DNA of 64,000 nt, from contig CAJJDO010000020.1 in the NCBI GenBank assembly GCA_905183005.1, positions 454,837-518,836 on the forward strand, written 5' to 3'. Source of the DNA: Paramecium pentaurelia. Taxonomy: Eukaryota > Ciliophora > Oligohymenophorea > Peniculida > Parameciidae. The notes under the pieces are model-generated. The model was not told the DNA's origin. It saw only the letters and a program-made list of their open reading frames with translations, and searched no databases. Of the stretch, positions 1 through 10,724 are shown piece after piece. How positions within the stretch are numbered: the first letter of the stretch is position 1; each line of letters begins with the position of its first letter. Made by a program: the position numbers and the translations under genes.

Positions 1-1
1 T

Positions 2-1536
2 TATATTCACTAACTTGGCATTCATCTGATACATCCTTATAATCTAAATAATTATCCTCAATAAATGAGCTCATTTTAATATTAACCCATAATTGGTAAT
101 TCTTCAGACAATTGTATTGTAATAGAAGATGATAATGTAAACTTATTATTTATTATTACTTATTAGATTTAGCATCCACCTAATCCCAATCAATAATTAA
201 TAATTTAAACACAAACTAATAGAGAACAGACAACTCAATAAGAGTAGTTGATGATTTTAGAGTAACCATTTAAGAAGTAGATATAATAAAATGATAAATT
301 AAATGAAAATGAACCACACATTCGTATAAAAGTCTTTAAACAGCATTCAAGTTAAATTGATGCTGAATATATTCTTTAATATGATAGGTAAGTATATTAT
401 TAATCAATTAGAATCTTGGGAAATGAATACAAAAAGGAAATAACTATAGGTAGAAAAAAATAATAAGATGATAAATCAGAAAATTGTGATATTTGTAATT
501 ATTTTAAATAATCATTCTAGATTTACCTCATGGAGAGAAAAACGTTGAAAAACTTCATTGTAAACTGTTAACTGAAAAAGGATTTTCTTATTCAAATCTT
601 CTAACAAAATCAGTTCTTATATTCTTCTCATTATTTAGGTCAAATAAATCAGCATTAAAACTACCTTTTTCAGTTAGAAAACATATATTTTCATTTATTA
701 AGTAATCATATTCATAATTCTTAGAGAAAAGCCTTAATTTTATTTAACTGATAATGCAACTAAAGCTGGAACATTTATGAAAATTAAAAAGGACAATCTA
801 AGAATTATGTAATTACATTATACATATCTGATTGGAGCTGATACATACTTCCAAGTTATAGAAATCAAATCTAAATCAACTTAAATGAAATTTAAAAAAA
901 ATAAAGATTTAAATTAGTTTTATAATGCTCTTGCAAAAGAACACTTAAAAAAAGGAACTAAGATTCATGGACTTACATTAGAGGAGAATGAATAATTAAA
1001 TTTATTAATAAATGAATTCAGAACTAATAATTTAAGACCAAGAATATCAAATAAATTGAATCAATATGATAGACCCTATTTAAAATTTTCATTTAATAGT
1101 GCTTCTGTGAATTAAATTTAATCACATATATTTATAGCCAATTATGATTAAGAATCAGTTTTTAAAATTGGAAGATCCTAGGAATGTGATGTCATAGTTA
1201 ATATCAATACTGTTTCTAGAAGATAAGCATAAATAATATATAAAAATAATGAGTATTAATTTATATTTAATTAAATTAGATGGTTCATTCATGATGGTGA
1301 AGGTATTAGAGAATCAGCAAATGGTACTTGGTAATCTTTACAAAATTATTCATCAAGAAATCATGAAAAAAAAACATAGAGCAAACCAAGTTTAATTGAA
1401 GATTAAATGGAAGTTAAAATTAGTGATAACATTATCAAATTTGATTTTGTAAACTTTGGTGTTACAAAAAAGTATATATTATATTAATTTAAGACGAAAA
1501 CTTAATTAAGCCTTAATACAAGACTTACTTTAGTGA
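2..1536 (+). CDS. Tandem FHA-domain protein, 5' partial
   Basis: The frame is open from the left window edge, so the true start may lie outside; an in-frame ATG is at 65. Five short introns lie at 137-166, 388-411, 495-520, 702-724 and 1472-1493, leaving at least 469 residues ending at TGA 1534-1536. FHA 1 shows the hallmark ITIGRKK, then NVEKLHCK with the conserved His. FHA 2, in the C-terminal half, shows FKIGRSQECDVIV followed by VSRRQAQIIY, where the usual core His is Gln, so phosphothreonine binding by this copy may be altered. FHA domains bind phosphothreonine peptides in signalling and DNA-damage proteins. No catalytic domain is visible. The last intron ends in AAG rather than TAG. The frame and family are clear; the specific role is unknown. 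Confidence 0.85.
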
Positions 1537-1734
1537 TTAAATTTTATGTATTAAAATTAAATACAATTTTCTGTTTAATCAATATATATCAAATATTTTT
1601 TAAATAAATCTAATATAATTTAAAGAATTATAGTATTTGAAATGCTATTATCTTTTATATTCAATAATAGAGATCCTTTTAAATATTATTCAAGTTATAT
1701 TATTTATAAGATGTATATAAAATTTATATAAAAA

Positions 1735-3646
1735 TCAAAGTTTTTTATTCTTTAGCATTTTTACAAATTCTTCATATGATATCTATCCATCTCCATTATT
1801 GTCACAATCACTAAGTATTTAATTCCATACATCATCTCCTAAATCTCCCATTATAACTTCTAATTCTTTTTTAGAAATAAATCCATCTCCATTCTAATTT
1901 ATTAAAAATTGAAATACTTAATCAAATATTTTGAAAGCCTATTCAATTCTTTAAACAGAAAGCAATTTTTCTTAATTCATTGCTGCCATACAAAATTCTG
2001 AAAAATCTATCAAACCTGATTAATTAATATCAATCATTTCTAATATTTTTTCAACTTCAACTTCAGCTAATTTGAGATCATTTTATATCTAAAGATAACC
2101 TTTAAGAAATTCATCTTTTGATAAAAATCCATCATTATTTATATCTAATCTCTAAAACTCTTTTTGTAACTCTGAAATCTCTTTTTAAGTTGACATTTAT
2201 GTTATCATATAAGACATTAATGCTTATTTTAATACAGTTTATGCCTATATTAGTTTAATTAAAATGATTTACTTAAAATTAACGAATATTATCGAGAACT
2301 TTTCTATTAACTTAAGTTGAAGGAGCATATTTAGCAAGCCAAGGATCTTCTAAGGCTTATTTAGCTGATAATCTTTTATTAGGATCCATTCTCAATAATT
2401 TAGTAATAAATTCCTTAGCTTCTTTTGAAATGGAATCCCAATCCTCAGCTAAAACTTAATAAATTTATTTTACGATCAAATGTAAATTTACCAATTTTAA
2501 CTCTCTCTAAAATTTGATTTTCTGTTTTACCAACAAATGGAGGATAACCACATAATAAAATATATAATATGACACCACATGACCAGATATCACATTTTTC
2601 TGTATAAGAATGACCCAAAACTTCAGGTGCTATATAATAGGGCTGATTTAAATATTATATAATACTGTTCCTAATCTTTTACTCATTGCTTTTTAATTAT
2701 CAAATTTTCTTGATGTTCCAAAATCAATGACTTTTAGTTAAGATTGTGGATCTTCACTTATAAAAATAATGTTTTCTGGTTTTAAATCTCTATGTACAAT
2801 TTTTTTTTCATGACAATGTACTGTTGCTAATAGAATTTATCTAATGTAATCTGCGGCTATACTCTCACTAAATGTTGACATCTTTTTTATCCTATCAAAT
2901 AATTCTCCCCCTGATAAATATCTATATTGATTCAATTGTATTACTCAGTCACTAAGTAATAATTATTTTCATCTTGAAACAATTCAAATAGTTTTACTAT
3001 ATGAGGATGGTCTAAGTTCTTTAAAATATTCATCTCAGAAAATAATCTTGATTCTTCTTCTTTAATTATAGAGCTCTTTTTAATTTGTTTAATTGCTCGA
3101 ATAAGACCAGTTGTTTTATGAGTTACTTTCCAAACTTTACCAAAGGCACCTTATCCTAAAACCTTTCCAAAATTGTAATGTGTCCCAATTGACCCAACTT
3201 TTGATTATACAAATGTCTCAACGCCTAATTTCATTTTTTTTGTGATTGATTTAGCACAATTGTCTTCCTAATTTATACTTGTTACTTCATTTTTAACTAT
3301 TTCTACAAACTATTGATTACTCTATTCGTTGGTCATTTTTTGAGATTAAACTATCTCTGAAATTTTTGATTATTGTTCCTAAACTACAGAAACAACTTGT
3401 TTTTATTCCTTTTCTATATGTATTTCACTCTCTAACGCATATTCATTCTACTTATTCTCAATTGGAGCCTTCAATTCCTAACCTTGAGAATTTTTGCTTC
3501 CTTATTAGGAAAGTGATTCTTTTTATTTGGGACCTGGTGGTACAGTTACATCTGGATTCTGAGCTGTTTATATTTCATCTACATGAAATTTCTGTACTCA
3601 AACCTTTTATTTGTATATTATCGTCTCGACAACATTTACTTCCCAT
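1735..3646 (-). CDS. Calcium-dependent protein kinase (CDPK)
   Basis: A 589-residue Ser/Thr kinase regulated directly by calcium. The protein starts MGSKCCRDDN, a good N-myristoylation plus palmitoylation signal, so membrane attachment is likely. A Gln-rich linker of about 110 residues precedes the kinase domain: Gly loop GQGAFGKVW, Lys in RAIKQI, catalytic HRDLKPEN, metal-binding DFGTS, and GTPYYIAPEV. A junction segment leads to four C-terminal EF-hands with loops beginning DINNDG, DINQSG, DQNGDG and DCDNNGDG. Six introns: 3564-3582 (only 19 nt), 2922-2944, 2643-2665, 2449-2473, 2245-2272 and 1894-1917. The stop is at 1735-1737. I chose the start at 3646 because an ATG at 3335 would cut off the acylated leader, which joins in frame through the 19-nt intron. 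This is the typical alveolate CDPK architecture. Confidence 0.95.
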
Positions 3647-3800
3647 TTTCAATAATAATTTCAATTCAATCAATAAATAAATTTATAATCAGTGCATCTA
3701 AAAACAGATTATTTTAAAGTAACAACAATTTCTTGATTTATTTGCCAATAATATCAATATTTTAGATGAGTATTATAAATATTTTTTAATATTAAATTTA

Positions 3801-4776
3801 ATGTAATATTAGAAACAGTTACTAAAGTAATTATTATTCTTTATAATCAATATAGAAATACTCTCGAAGAATAATAATAATATAGATAATAATAATAGAT
3901 TGATTCAAAAAGAAGGGCATTAGAATAAGAGTAATAAATGCTTCAAGAATAAGCAAAAGCTTTGGAGTATGATGAATTCTAGCGTAAATAATTATAAAAG
4001 ATAAAATAAAGAGAATTAAGTGAAGCTTATGAATAGAGCATAAACTAAAAAAAATAAAATCAAAACATTATCAAATAAAAATAAATTTAAGATGAATTCA
4101 ACCTTGTTTCTTAAGCTTAATAATATTAGGAAATGTAGAGACAATAGAAAATACAATAATAATATCAAATGAAATAAATAGCTTAAGCATCTATGGATGA
4201 TAAAATGAGAAAAATTATGTAATAAAAAGAATAGTAAGAATAAGAAAAAATTAAGGAATAACTAAATTAAAGAGATGAAGAAAATAGAATAACAGACAAG
4301 CAAAAATAATATAGAGATGTATTTCTATAAATTTTAATTTAGTATTATAGACAAGTAGCAGAACATTAAGAAAGAATGCAAAAAAACTTTGCAGAAAAGA
4401 TTGGTAGTGATAAATAATTCTAAATTGAAAATATGATTAATAGAGGAATTGAAAATGTATAATACAAAGAAGAGATGGAAGCTCAGTAAAAGAAATAAAG
4501 CTAACTCTATAATAAATAAATGATTAGAGATTCATTATAAAAATAAATCTTTGAAAAAGAGTAAAGCACTAAACATCAAAATGGTTCTTAGATTATGAGT
4601 AATGGAGTAATTATATTATATAATATATTTAGTTTAGAAGTGTTGAAAATAATTAAATTGATCCTTCAATACATAATCCTCTCTTAAACCCAATTCCAGG
4701 ATACAATTAAAATCCTTATTTAAATTAAAGAAGTTAGTTAGGCACATATGGCAATTAAGTACTTAAGATGTATTGA
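3801..4776 (+). CDS. Gln-rich coiled-coil protein, function unknown
   Basis: 306 residues, not recognised as a known family. The ATG at 3801 is joined through intron 3827-3855 to a long helical body, and a second intron lies at 4607-4632. From about residue 15 to 250 the protein is almost continuous charged heptad-like sequence rich in Gln, Glu and Lys, with most Gln written TAA or TAG. The last 50 residues are Asn/Pro/Tyr-rich and probably disordered. Only 18 bp separate its stop from the end of the convergent p24 gene. A cytoskeletal or ciliary structural role is typical for such proteins in ciliates but is only an inference. Confidence 0.7.
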
Positions 4777-4794
4777 ATAATTTTATAAATACAA

Positions 4795-5444
4795 TCAATA
4801 ATATATTTTTTATGCAAAAAATCTCCTTAAAGAGTAAATTTAGAATACTCCTGCTCCAATTATGACAAATATTTGAATTAAGGTGGCATTGAATACATTA
4901 TCATTAATTTTAATATTTTCTATACTTAATTTATCCTCGTTTTCTCTATTCATTTATTGTAGTTTAATAAAATCATCCTCTTGCTTTTAAAGTTATTTAA
5001 TTTTTTGTTTTAATCCTGTAATCTTAAAGTAATATTTTTTATAAATACTTAACTCTCTTTAGCAGCTGATTAAAATTCTTGATTTTCTCCTTACTTTATT
5101 CTTAAGAAATATAATGGTTATTTTTTATCTCCAAACCAACCTTTACTATTTGACATTTTCAAACAAACTTAATATCTTCCTTATTTTTTTGTTGTAAATG
5201 TAAATTTGCCTTCTTCACTATTAGTCATTTTTGTTAAAATCACTTAATTATCTGGATCAAGAACACTCAATTCAACTCCTCCTCCATTAGGTTAAACTTT
5301 ATCCAATAATTAATGGGCACCAATAACAACTGTATTTGCAGTATATTCATCTAAAAAGCACCTTTACTTTCCTTCTGTGAGATAAAATGTGAGAGCATTA
5401 CTGCACGTGGCAAAAATAACTAGAATAAAAAAATATTTTTGCAT
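4795..5444 (-). CDS. p24/EMP24 (GOLD-domain) cargo receptor
   Basis: 207 residues, the normal size for a p24 family member of early secretory vesicles (COPI/COPII). It has a signal peptide at residues 1-17 (MQKYFFILVIFATCSNA) and a luminal GOLD domain with RCFLDEY and GRYQVCLKM, the two Cys being placed as in the family disulfide. A coiled-coil stalk and a single C-terminal transmembrane segment (TLIQIFVIIGAGVFQIY) follow, then a short basic cytoplasmic tail, SLRRFFAQKIYY, carrying the Phe-Phe typical of COP binding. One intron at 5023-5048 ends in AAG; without it the frame hits TGA. Convergent with the preceding gene. Confidence 0.9.
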
Positions 5445-5663
5445 TAAAAATATTAATCAAAATTCTTATTCAAAAACGATAACCAATTTGTAGAGTAATA
5501 TTTGAATATCAATATCAATAATAGTATTATATCTAAAATTTTATAATAAAAATATATATATTTTTTAATCTATTCAAAGTTCTATTCATTAGGCATATAA
5601 AACTGTGATTTATCTTTGACTTTAAAGGATCATATGATCTATTGTTATTCTAATTTACTAAAA

Positions 5664-6133
5664 ATGCTCTAATATTTAGAAGTTGCTCAAATTAACAAGA
5701 TCAAACTAAATATATATAAAAACCATGAAAATAATATGAAATTAGAAGAATATTAGACTTGGATTAAGACTATAGAAAGTAAATCAAAATCAAATGATAA
5801 TTAGAATAATCAAAATAAGTATCATTTCAAAAAGCAATTACCTTTTTCTGAATACAAAAGACTAAAATAAAAGCAGATTTAGCTATAAACTAATCTATAA
5901 TAATGGCATTTTGGCATTTTAATTATTCTAAAATTGGTCCTGATTTTAAAAAGTTATTTGCAAATCTTATACATGCTTAAGAAAAAAGACATAGTGATAT
6001 TAATTTTCATTTTCATTAAATAAACAAATTGAGTATATCAAAAACATAAAATCCATTCAGAAAAAGCTATTCTTCATCTAAGGGATTGAAATTTCATAAG
6101 GTTTCATAAATGAGGCAATTTTTAGTTTTATGA
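5664..6133 (+). CDS. Unknown small protein with a disrupted reading frame
   Basis: Not recognised. The frame beginning at ATG 5664 reads as a convincing Lys/Gln-rich protein through the residues NKYHFKKQLPFSEYK to about 5910. From 5912 the protein-like sequence WHFNYSKIGPDFKKLF continues in another frame to TGA 6131-6133. The switch point is an exact tandem 8-mer, tggcattt at 5904-5911 and 5912-5919; removing one copy restores one frame. I could not find a legal short intron that resolves the shift. It may be a frameshift allele, a young pseudogene, a sequence error, or two overlapping models; a second start at ATG 5902 would give a 76-residue protein. Confidence 0.4.
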
Positions 6134-6455
6134 AGATTTAGTTTTTTTTTTTTTGTATTTTATTTTAAGGTTTTTGAGTTGTTAAATCATGATTGAGTTT
6201 ATAAATTTAGATAAATAATTGGACAAATTTTAGAAAAAATATTTTTAATATTCCTTATTTTTATAATAATAGATCTATTATAAAAAATTAAGAGGCTTAT
6301 ATTAAAAATTAATGAAGATTAAGGACTATCTTTATTGTTAAAATTACTTATTAATATAAGGTATCTTTAGATTAAGATAACATGAAAGTAGAGATGTAAA
6401 TTAATGAATATAAAATATGATACAAAATAATAAAATATTTATATATTATAAATTA
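6134..6455. other. Intergenic gap
   Basis: About 320 bp between two genes on the + strand. It contains a run of T near 6145 and otherwise AT-rich sequence. I see no frame with protein-like composition and no RNA gene. Confidence 0.5.
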
Positions 6456-8160
6456 ATGGCTGATTAAGAAGATTAATAAAAAATATAGTAATAAGAAGAG
6501 GAAGAAAATGTTGATTAATATTCATATTCAGAAGGAGATCAATATGAATCAGATTCTGACAATGTGAAATTTGATATAGCAAAACCAGAGAAGAATCCTT
6601 TTAGACCAATAGGAATTGATTTTCAAAAAATTTAATAAATTGCACATCTAGCACCAAATTCAAAAGAGATATAATAAGAGGAAGAGAATCGAAAAAAGAT
6701 TGAGGCTTATCAATTGTATTAATAAAAAGTGTAGGAGACAGAGCAGAGTTAAAAGGAATTAGAAAAGTAGATAGAAGAAAAATTAAATTAAAAAAAGGAT
6801 GAGGAACTTCAAAATTTACAAAAATAGCCATTAGAATTATAAATAAATAAAGGAGGATAATTAGTAAATGCTGATGAGATCCAGAAAATAATTTATCCTT
6901 GGTAAGTGTTATTTGATGATACATGGAAAAAGAATTATTATTATAATCCTGTTACAAAGGAAAGTGTTTGGGAGTTGCCATTAGATATTGTATAGAAATT
7001 GTCTGATTATAGAAGATAATTTGAGCATAGATTGTATGACTATTAAGAGAGAAATTTTTTTAAATTTTTACCAAAATAATATATAGCAAGATAAAGAGAG
7101 TAGTTATTTTAGAAAAGATAGAAAGTGATGTTAAGACCTGCTAGAAAGCAAGTTGAAGAATCATTGGCAACAAAATTTGGATATAAATAAGGAGATGAGG
7201 AATATAACACATGGTTTGATAGATTTTTGAGTGATGGAAACAAATATAAAGAGAAAGATCCTGCTTTAACAAGAATGCATCCTGATATTGATAGTGGTTA
7301 TACTAAAGCAGATTTATATGAGAAATTTAGTACATATTTTTGCATCTTTTATGCTCGGGGATGTTGTGCAGAAGGAGTTAATTGTAGGTATTATCACAGA
7401 ATTCCAACAATGGATGAATGTGAATAAATAGATAACAGTAAAGATGTTTTTGGTAGAACAAGATTTGCTAATCATAGAGAGGATATGAAAGGGTAACAAA
7501 TGATTATCTATGTTTTTATAGAATAGGTTGTTTCACAAGTGATACCAGAGCTATTTATATAACTCATTATAAAATGCCTAAGGCTGAAACAAGTACTCAA
7601 GCATTAGCCTTAATGTATGATACATTGTGGAGGCATTTCAGTCCATTGGGAGATATAGATGATTTAAATGTTATACCTGCCAAGGGTGTCTCATTTATAA
7701 GGTATTTTATATTTTTAATACTTTAGATACAAACATAGATGCTAGGCTGAATTTGCCAAAGAAGCCATGGATTCATAAGCCTTAGATTAATAAGAGTGTA
7801 TAATGTGCAAATGGGCTTATGAGGATCCCAATCCTAAGGCTATGTCTAGGGAATTTGAAGAGGAAAAGCTTAAATTAGTTAATGCTGTTAAAGATAAAGA
7901 GAAGTAATTCCTGATTTGGATTTATTAGAAAAGAATAACAAAATAGTTCATAGTTTAGAAAGAAAATAGATGGCTAACAGATTAGAGAAAGATCCCAAGA
8001 TGATAGGAAAGGTTAAAGAGGAGGTGATAGAGGAAATAGGAGAGGTGATAGAGGAAATAGAGGAAATAGAGGAGATGATAGAGGAAATAGAAGAGGTGGA
8101 TCTCGTGGAAGAGGAGATAATAAAGGAAGAGGTAGTGGTCGATTATTTGATGATGATTGA
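6456..8160 (+). CDS. CWC2: Splicing factor Cwc2/RBM22-type, with WW domain and RGG tail
   Basis: 541 residues. Cwc2/RBM22 proteins belong to the Prp19-associated part of the spliceosome and contact U6 snRNA and the catalytic core. Order of parts: acidic N-terminus; a WW domain near residue 150 (WKKNYYYNPVTKESVWELP); the conserved Torus/zinc-finger region with CCCH finger FCIFYARGCCAEGVNCRYYH and the following FGRTRFANHRED; an RRM beginning AIYITHYKMP with the RNP-like GVSFIRYKHRCQAEFA; then a basic tail of about 15 RG/RGG repeats. Introns: 7493-7521, 7702-7726 and 7904-7928. Using the third intron, rather than reading through it, is what reveals the RGG tail. The family assignment is strong. 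The WW plus RGG additions are unusual compared with yeast Cwc2. Confidence 0.9.
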
Positions 8161-8199
8161 TAATTTACATCATTTTATATTACATAATTATTTTATAAT

Positions 8200-8810
8200 A
8201 TGGGGAGTGCATAATGTTGTAAAAAAAATGTTTAGGACGAGGATGTATAGGAAGTGGTTATCCTTGAAGATTCGAATTAATAGTCTGCAAAATTATAAGA
8301 GTATCAAAATTTTATTAATTTCTTTATAGTGTTTAGTAAGCAAAGCATAGCTATAAAAAAACTGAAGAATGTGGAACTCCTGCTTTTCCAGAACTAAGGT
8401 CTCAATAGAGTAAAAGATCTGAACAATGTTAATCATTAAAAGAAATTTAATTTGTTGGGTAAGTTGACAAAGATGAATAAATTCTTAAATCAACTTGTAC
8501 TTTAGGCAGAAAAAGATAAAAAAATGATTCTCCAATTGTTGCATTTGAAGCTAAAAACTCTTTAAAATCTTTTGATTCTAATAGGCTTAAAAAATTACAA
8601 TCTGTCACTGAGCAATAACTGAATCTAAAAAATATATCATCTCCAAGAGATGAAGATTCATTTATGTCAGATAGTTAAAGAGGTAGTAGGCAACCTGATG
8701 AAAAATCTGCTAAAAGTATTTTAAAATAGGAGATGAAGTATAGTAGATTTAGAAATTAGTAAAATTAGGTTGATAGCACTTTAAGAAAGGTGTAATTTAA
8801 TTTGGAATGA
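8200..8810 (+). CDS. Small MG-Cys acylated protein with SILK and RVxF-like motifs
   Basis: 193 residues, not a named family. It starts MGSAQCCKKN, a good myristoylation/palmitoylation signal predicting membrane attachment. The middle is Ser/Lys/Gln-rich and looks disordered. The C-terminus carries SILK at residues 163-166 and RKVQF at 186-190, three residues from the end. SILK followed by RVxF is the canonical pair of docking motifs of protein phosphatase 1 regulators, so a membrane-anchored PP1-binding protein is a reasonable inference. One intron at 8301-8329; TGA at 8808-8810. The genes at 49848 and 57763 share the same C-terminal layout. Confidence 0.75.
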
Positions 8811-8867
8811 TTATAGTATATTATTTTATATTTTTTTTAATTTCATTTTCATAAATTAATTTATATA

Positions 8868-9795
8868 ATGAGTGGTGGTTTAACCTATTTTAATGAAGAT
8901 TTTCCTGTATATTCTGAATTGATATCGACTATTAATGATCAATTGTAATAGATTGATAATCTGCATGTTATCACATGTACAACTGAAAATAAAAACAATA
9001 TTGCTTAATATTTAAGAGCTAAAAATGCTACAATGACTAAATATTTGATTCATTTAAATATGTACCTATTACATAAACTCAATTATGGAAATCTGGATGA
9101 ATTTCCTGTTGATTAGTTGATAGAAGATAAAATTTTATTACAGAAAATTATATAAGCTTAAAAAAAATTATAATATTCCATTGATAAATTATCAAAATAT
9201 TAAGAAACTTAGATAAATGAAGATGATTAAATTGTTGATTAAGTTGAAAAATTAACGTTAAAGCCTAGAATAGAGAATCTTCATAAAGATGAAAATAATG
9301 AGAAAGCTAGTAATCCAAATTAAAAGTATGTGCCACCAAAACTTGCAGCAACTCTTTCAAAAAATGATTTAAATAAATAAAAGTAAGAAAGACGGGAAGA
9401 ACTTAGAAAAACATAAAAGAAAGCTAATTTAATTAGGAGTATATTAGATGATTAAGAAGTATAGATTTATATCATTATTTAATTAGACTGATAAACCAAA
9501 GGAAATGACAGAAAGAGACTTATAATAATTATATTATGGAAGAGCTGAAGATGAAAAATAAATAGAAAAAAGGAAATATGAAGAAGATCATATGACAAGA
9601 TTGCCTACAACAAGAGATGAAAAACGAAGGGAAAGAATAGCTGAAAGAAAGGCCAATGTGACAAGGTTGGATGATTTCTAAGAATTCGAGACTATTAATA
9701 AAGTACTCAATAAAGGAACAAAAAAGATAAAGAAACCATTAGGATCTAAACTTAAAGGAAGTATGAAAAAAATTCTAAAAAGAAAAAGAAGATGA
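8868..9795 (+). CDS. Neuroguidin/Lcp5 (Sas10/C1D family), U3 snoRNP-associated
   Basis: 299 residues. The N-terminal half is helical as in the Sas10/C1D domain, containing the Leu-rich KYLIHLNMYLLHKL. The neuroguidin/Lcp5 signature KYVPPKL is near residue 150, followed by a basic region, a second conserved block ERKANVTRLDDFQEFETI and a very basic C-terminus ending LKRKRR. Lcp5 homologues act in small-subunit ribosome biogenesis in the nucleolus. One intron at 9459-9486. The gene sits 32 bp upstream of Cwc15 and 57 bp downstream of the preceding gene, all on the same strand. Confidence 0.88.
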
Positions 9796-9827
9796 ATTAT
9801 TGTTTATTATTTTAATTATATTTTTTT

Positions 9828-10690
9828 ATGACAACTGCACATAGACCAACATACAGACCTGCTATTGGTGGTAGTGAATAAGGTGGAAACAAAATGCTTG
9901 TTCATTCAAGATCCTATCATTCAAAAGATCTACCAGCTTATTTAATATTGAAAATGAGAAAACCTGGATAGGGTACATAGGCAGAATTGGAATAAAAGGA
10001 TTTTAAGATGGACTTAATAAAAAGAGAAGAGGAAGGAAGAAGATAAAGAGAATTAAAGGCTTTGGGAGTCTCTGAAACTTCATTAGCCATAGAAGCAACA
10101 TAAAAAAGTAGAAACATTTTTTAAATTATTATTTAGATTAAAATAAAGATGTTTAAGAACCTATGATATTAAAAAAAATTAAAGTAGAAGAAAAAGATAT
10201 TTACCCTTAAGATGCTGATGATAAAGAATTTATTAAATCTTCTGATGATGAAGAAGAGAATGCTTAAAAACCAGAAAAGCCTATTGTATAATAATAAGAA
10301 TTAAAAATTGAAGAAAGTTCACCTTCCTCAAGTGATGAAGAAGATGATGATGAATTATTAATGAGAGAGTATCAAAAAATTAAAGAATAAAGAGAAATTG
10401 AAGAAAAAAAGAAAGTAATTCATTCATATAAAAATAGTTTATAGAAAAACAAGAGTATTTAGAAAAAAATAGAGAAGATGAAATTATTAAAGGAAATCCT
10501 TTATTAATTAGTGAAGATTATTCTCTAAAGAAAAAGTATTATTTTCATAATCAATTATTTTAGATGGTATGAGGATACTATCTTTAAAAATTAATCGAGA
10601 CTAGAAGTAAAAGAAAAACAAAGATTTATTAATGATGCTGTTAGAAGTGATTTTCACAGGAAGTTCTTAAATAGATATATATAAATGTGA
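9828..10690 (+). CDS. CWC15: Splicing factor Cwc15
   Basis: 260 residues. It starts with the diagnostic MTTAHRPTYRPAIGG, followed by SRSYHSKDLPAYLILKMRKPG. An acidic centre with SSDDEEEN and SSSDEEDDDDELL comes next, then GNPLLISEDYSLKKKW and a closing RFINDAVRSDFHRKF, all in the order seen in Cwc15/AD002 proteins of the Prp19 complex and active spliceosome. Three introns: 10108-10136, 10415-10437 and 10536-10563. The 23-nt form of intron 2 is required, because splicing at the later TAG breaks the frame. Its neighbour Cwc2 belongs to the same spliceosomal module. Confidence 0.95.
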
Positions 10691-10724
10691 TTATTTGTTA
10701 ATTCTATATTAATTATAAATTAAT

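Noticed and set aside
1..74. Minus-strand gene start reading MSSFIEDNYLDYKDV
   Set aside because: Created by a 10-bp palindrome; the + frame through the same bases is continuous with a tandem-FHA protein and open to the window edge. Kept only as a low-interest finding.
3366..3680. 104-codon + strand ORF opposite the CDPK N-terminus
   Set aside because: It is antisense to the CDPK leader, whose frame continues the kinase protein through a 19-nt intron; the + translation has no family or codon signal.
7970..8329. 119-codon ORF rich in Glu/Ile/Val
   Set aside because: Frame-shifted reading of the RGG repeats of Cwc2; the correct frame after intron 7904-7928 gives RGG and ends at 8160.
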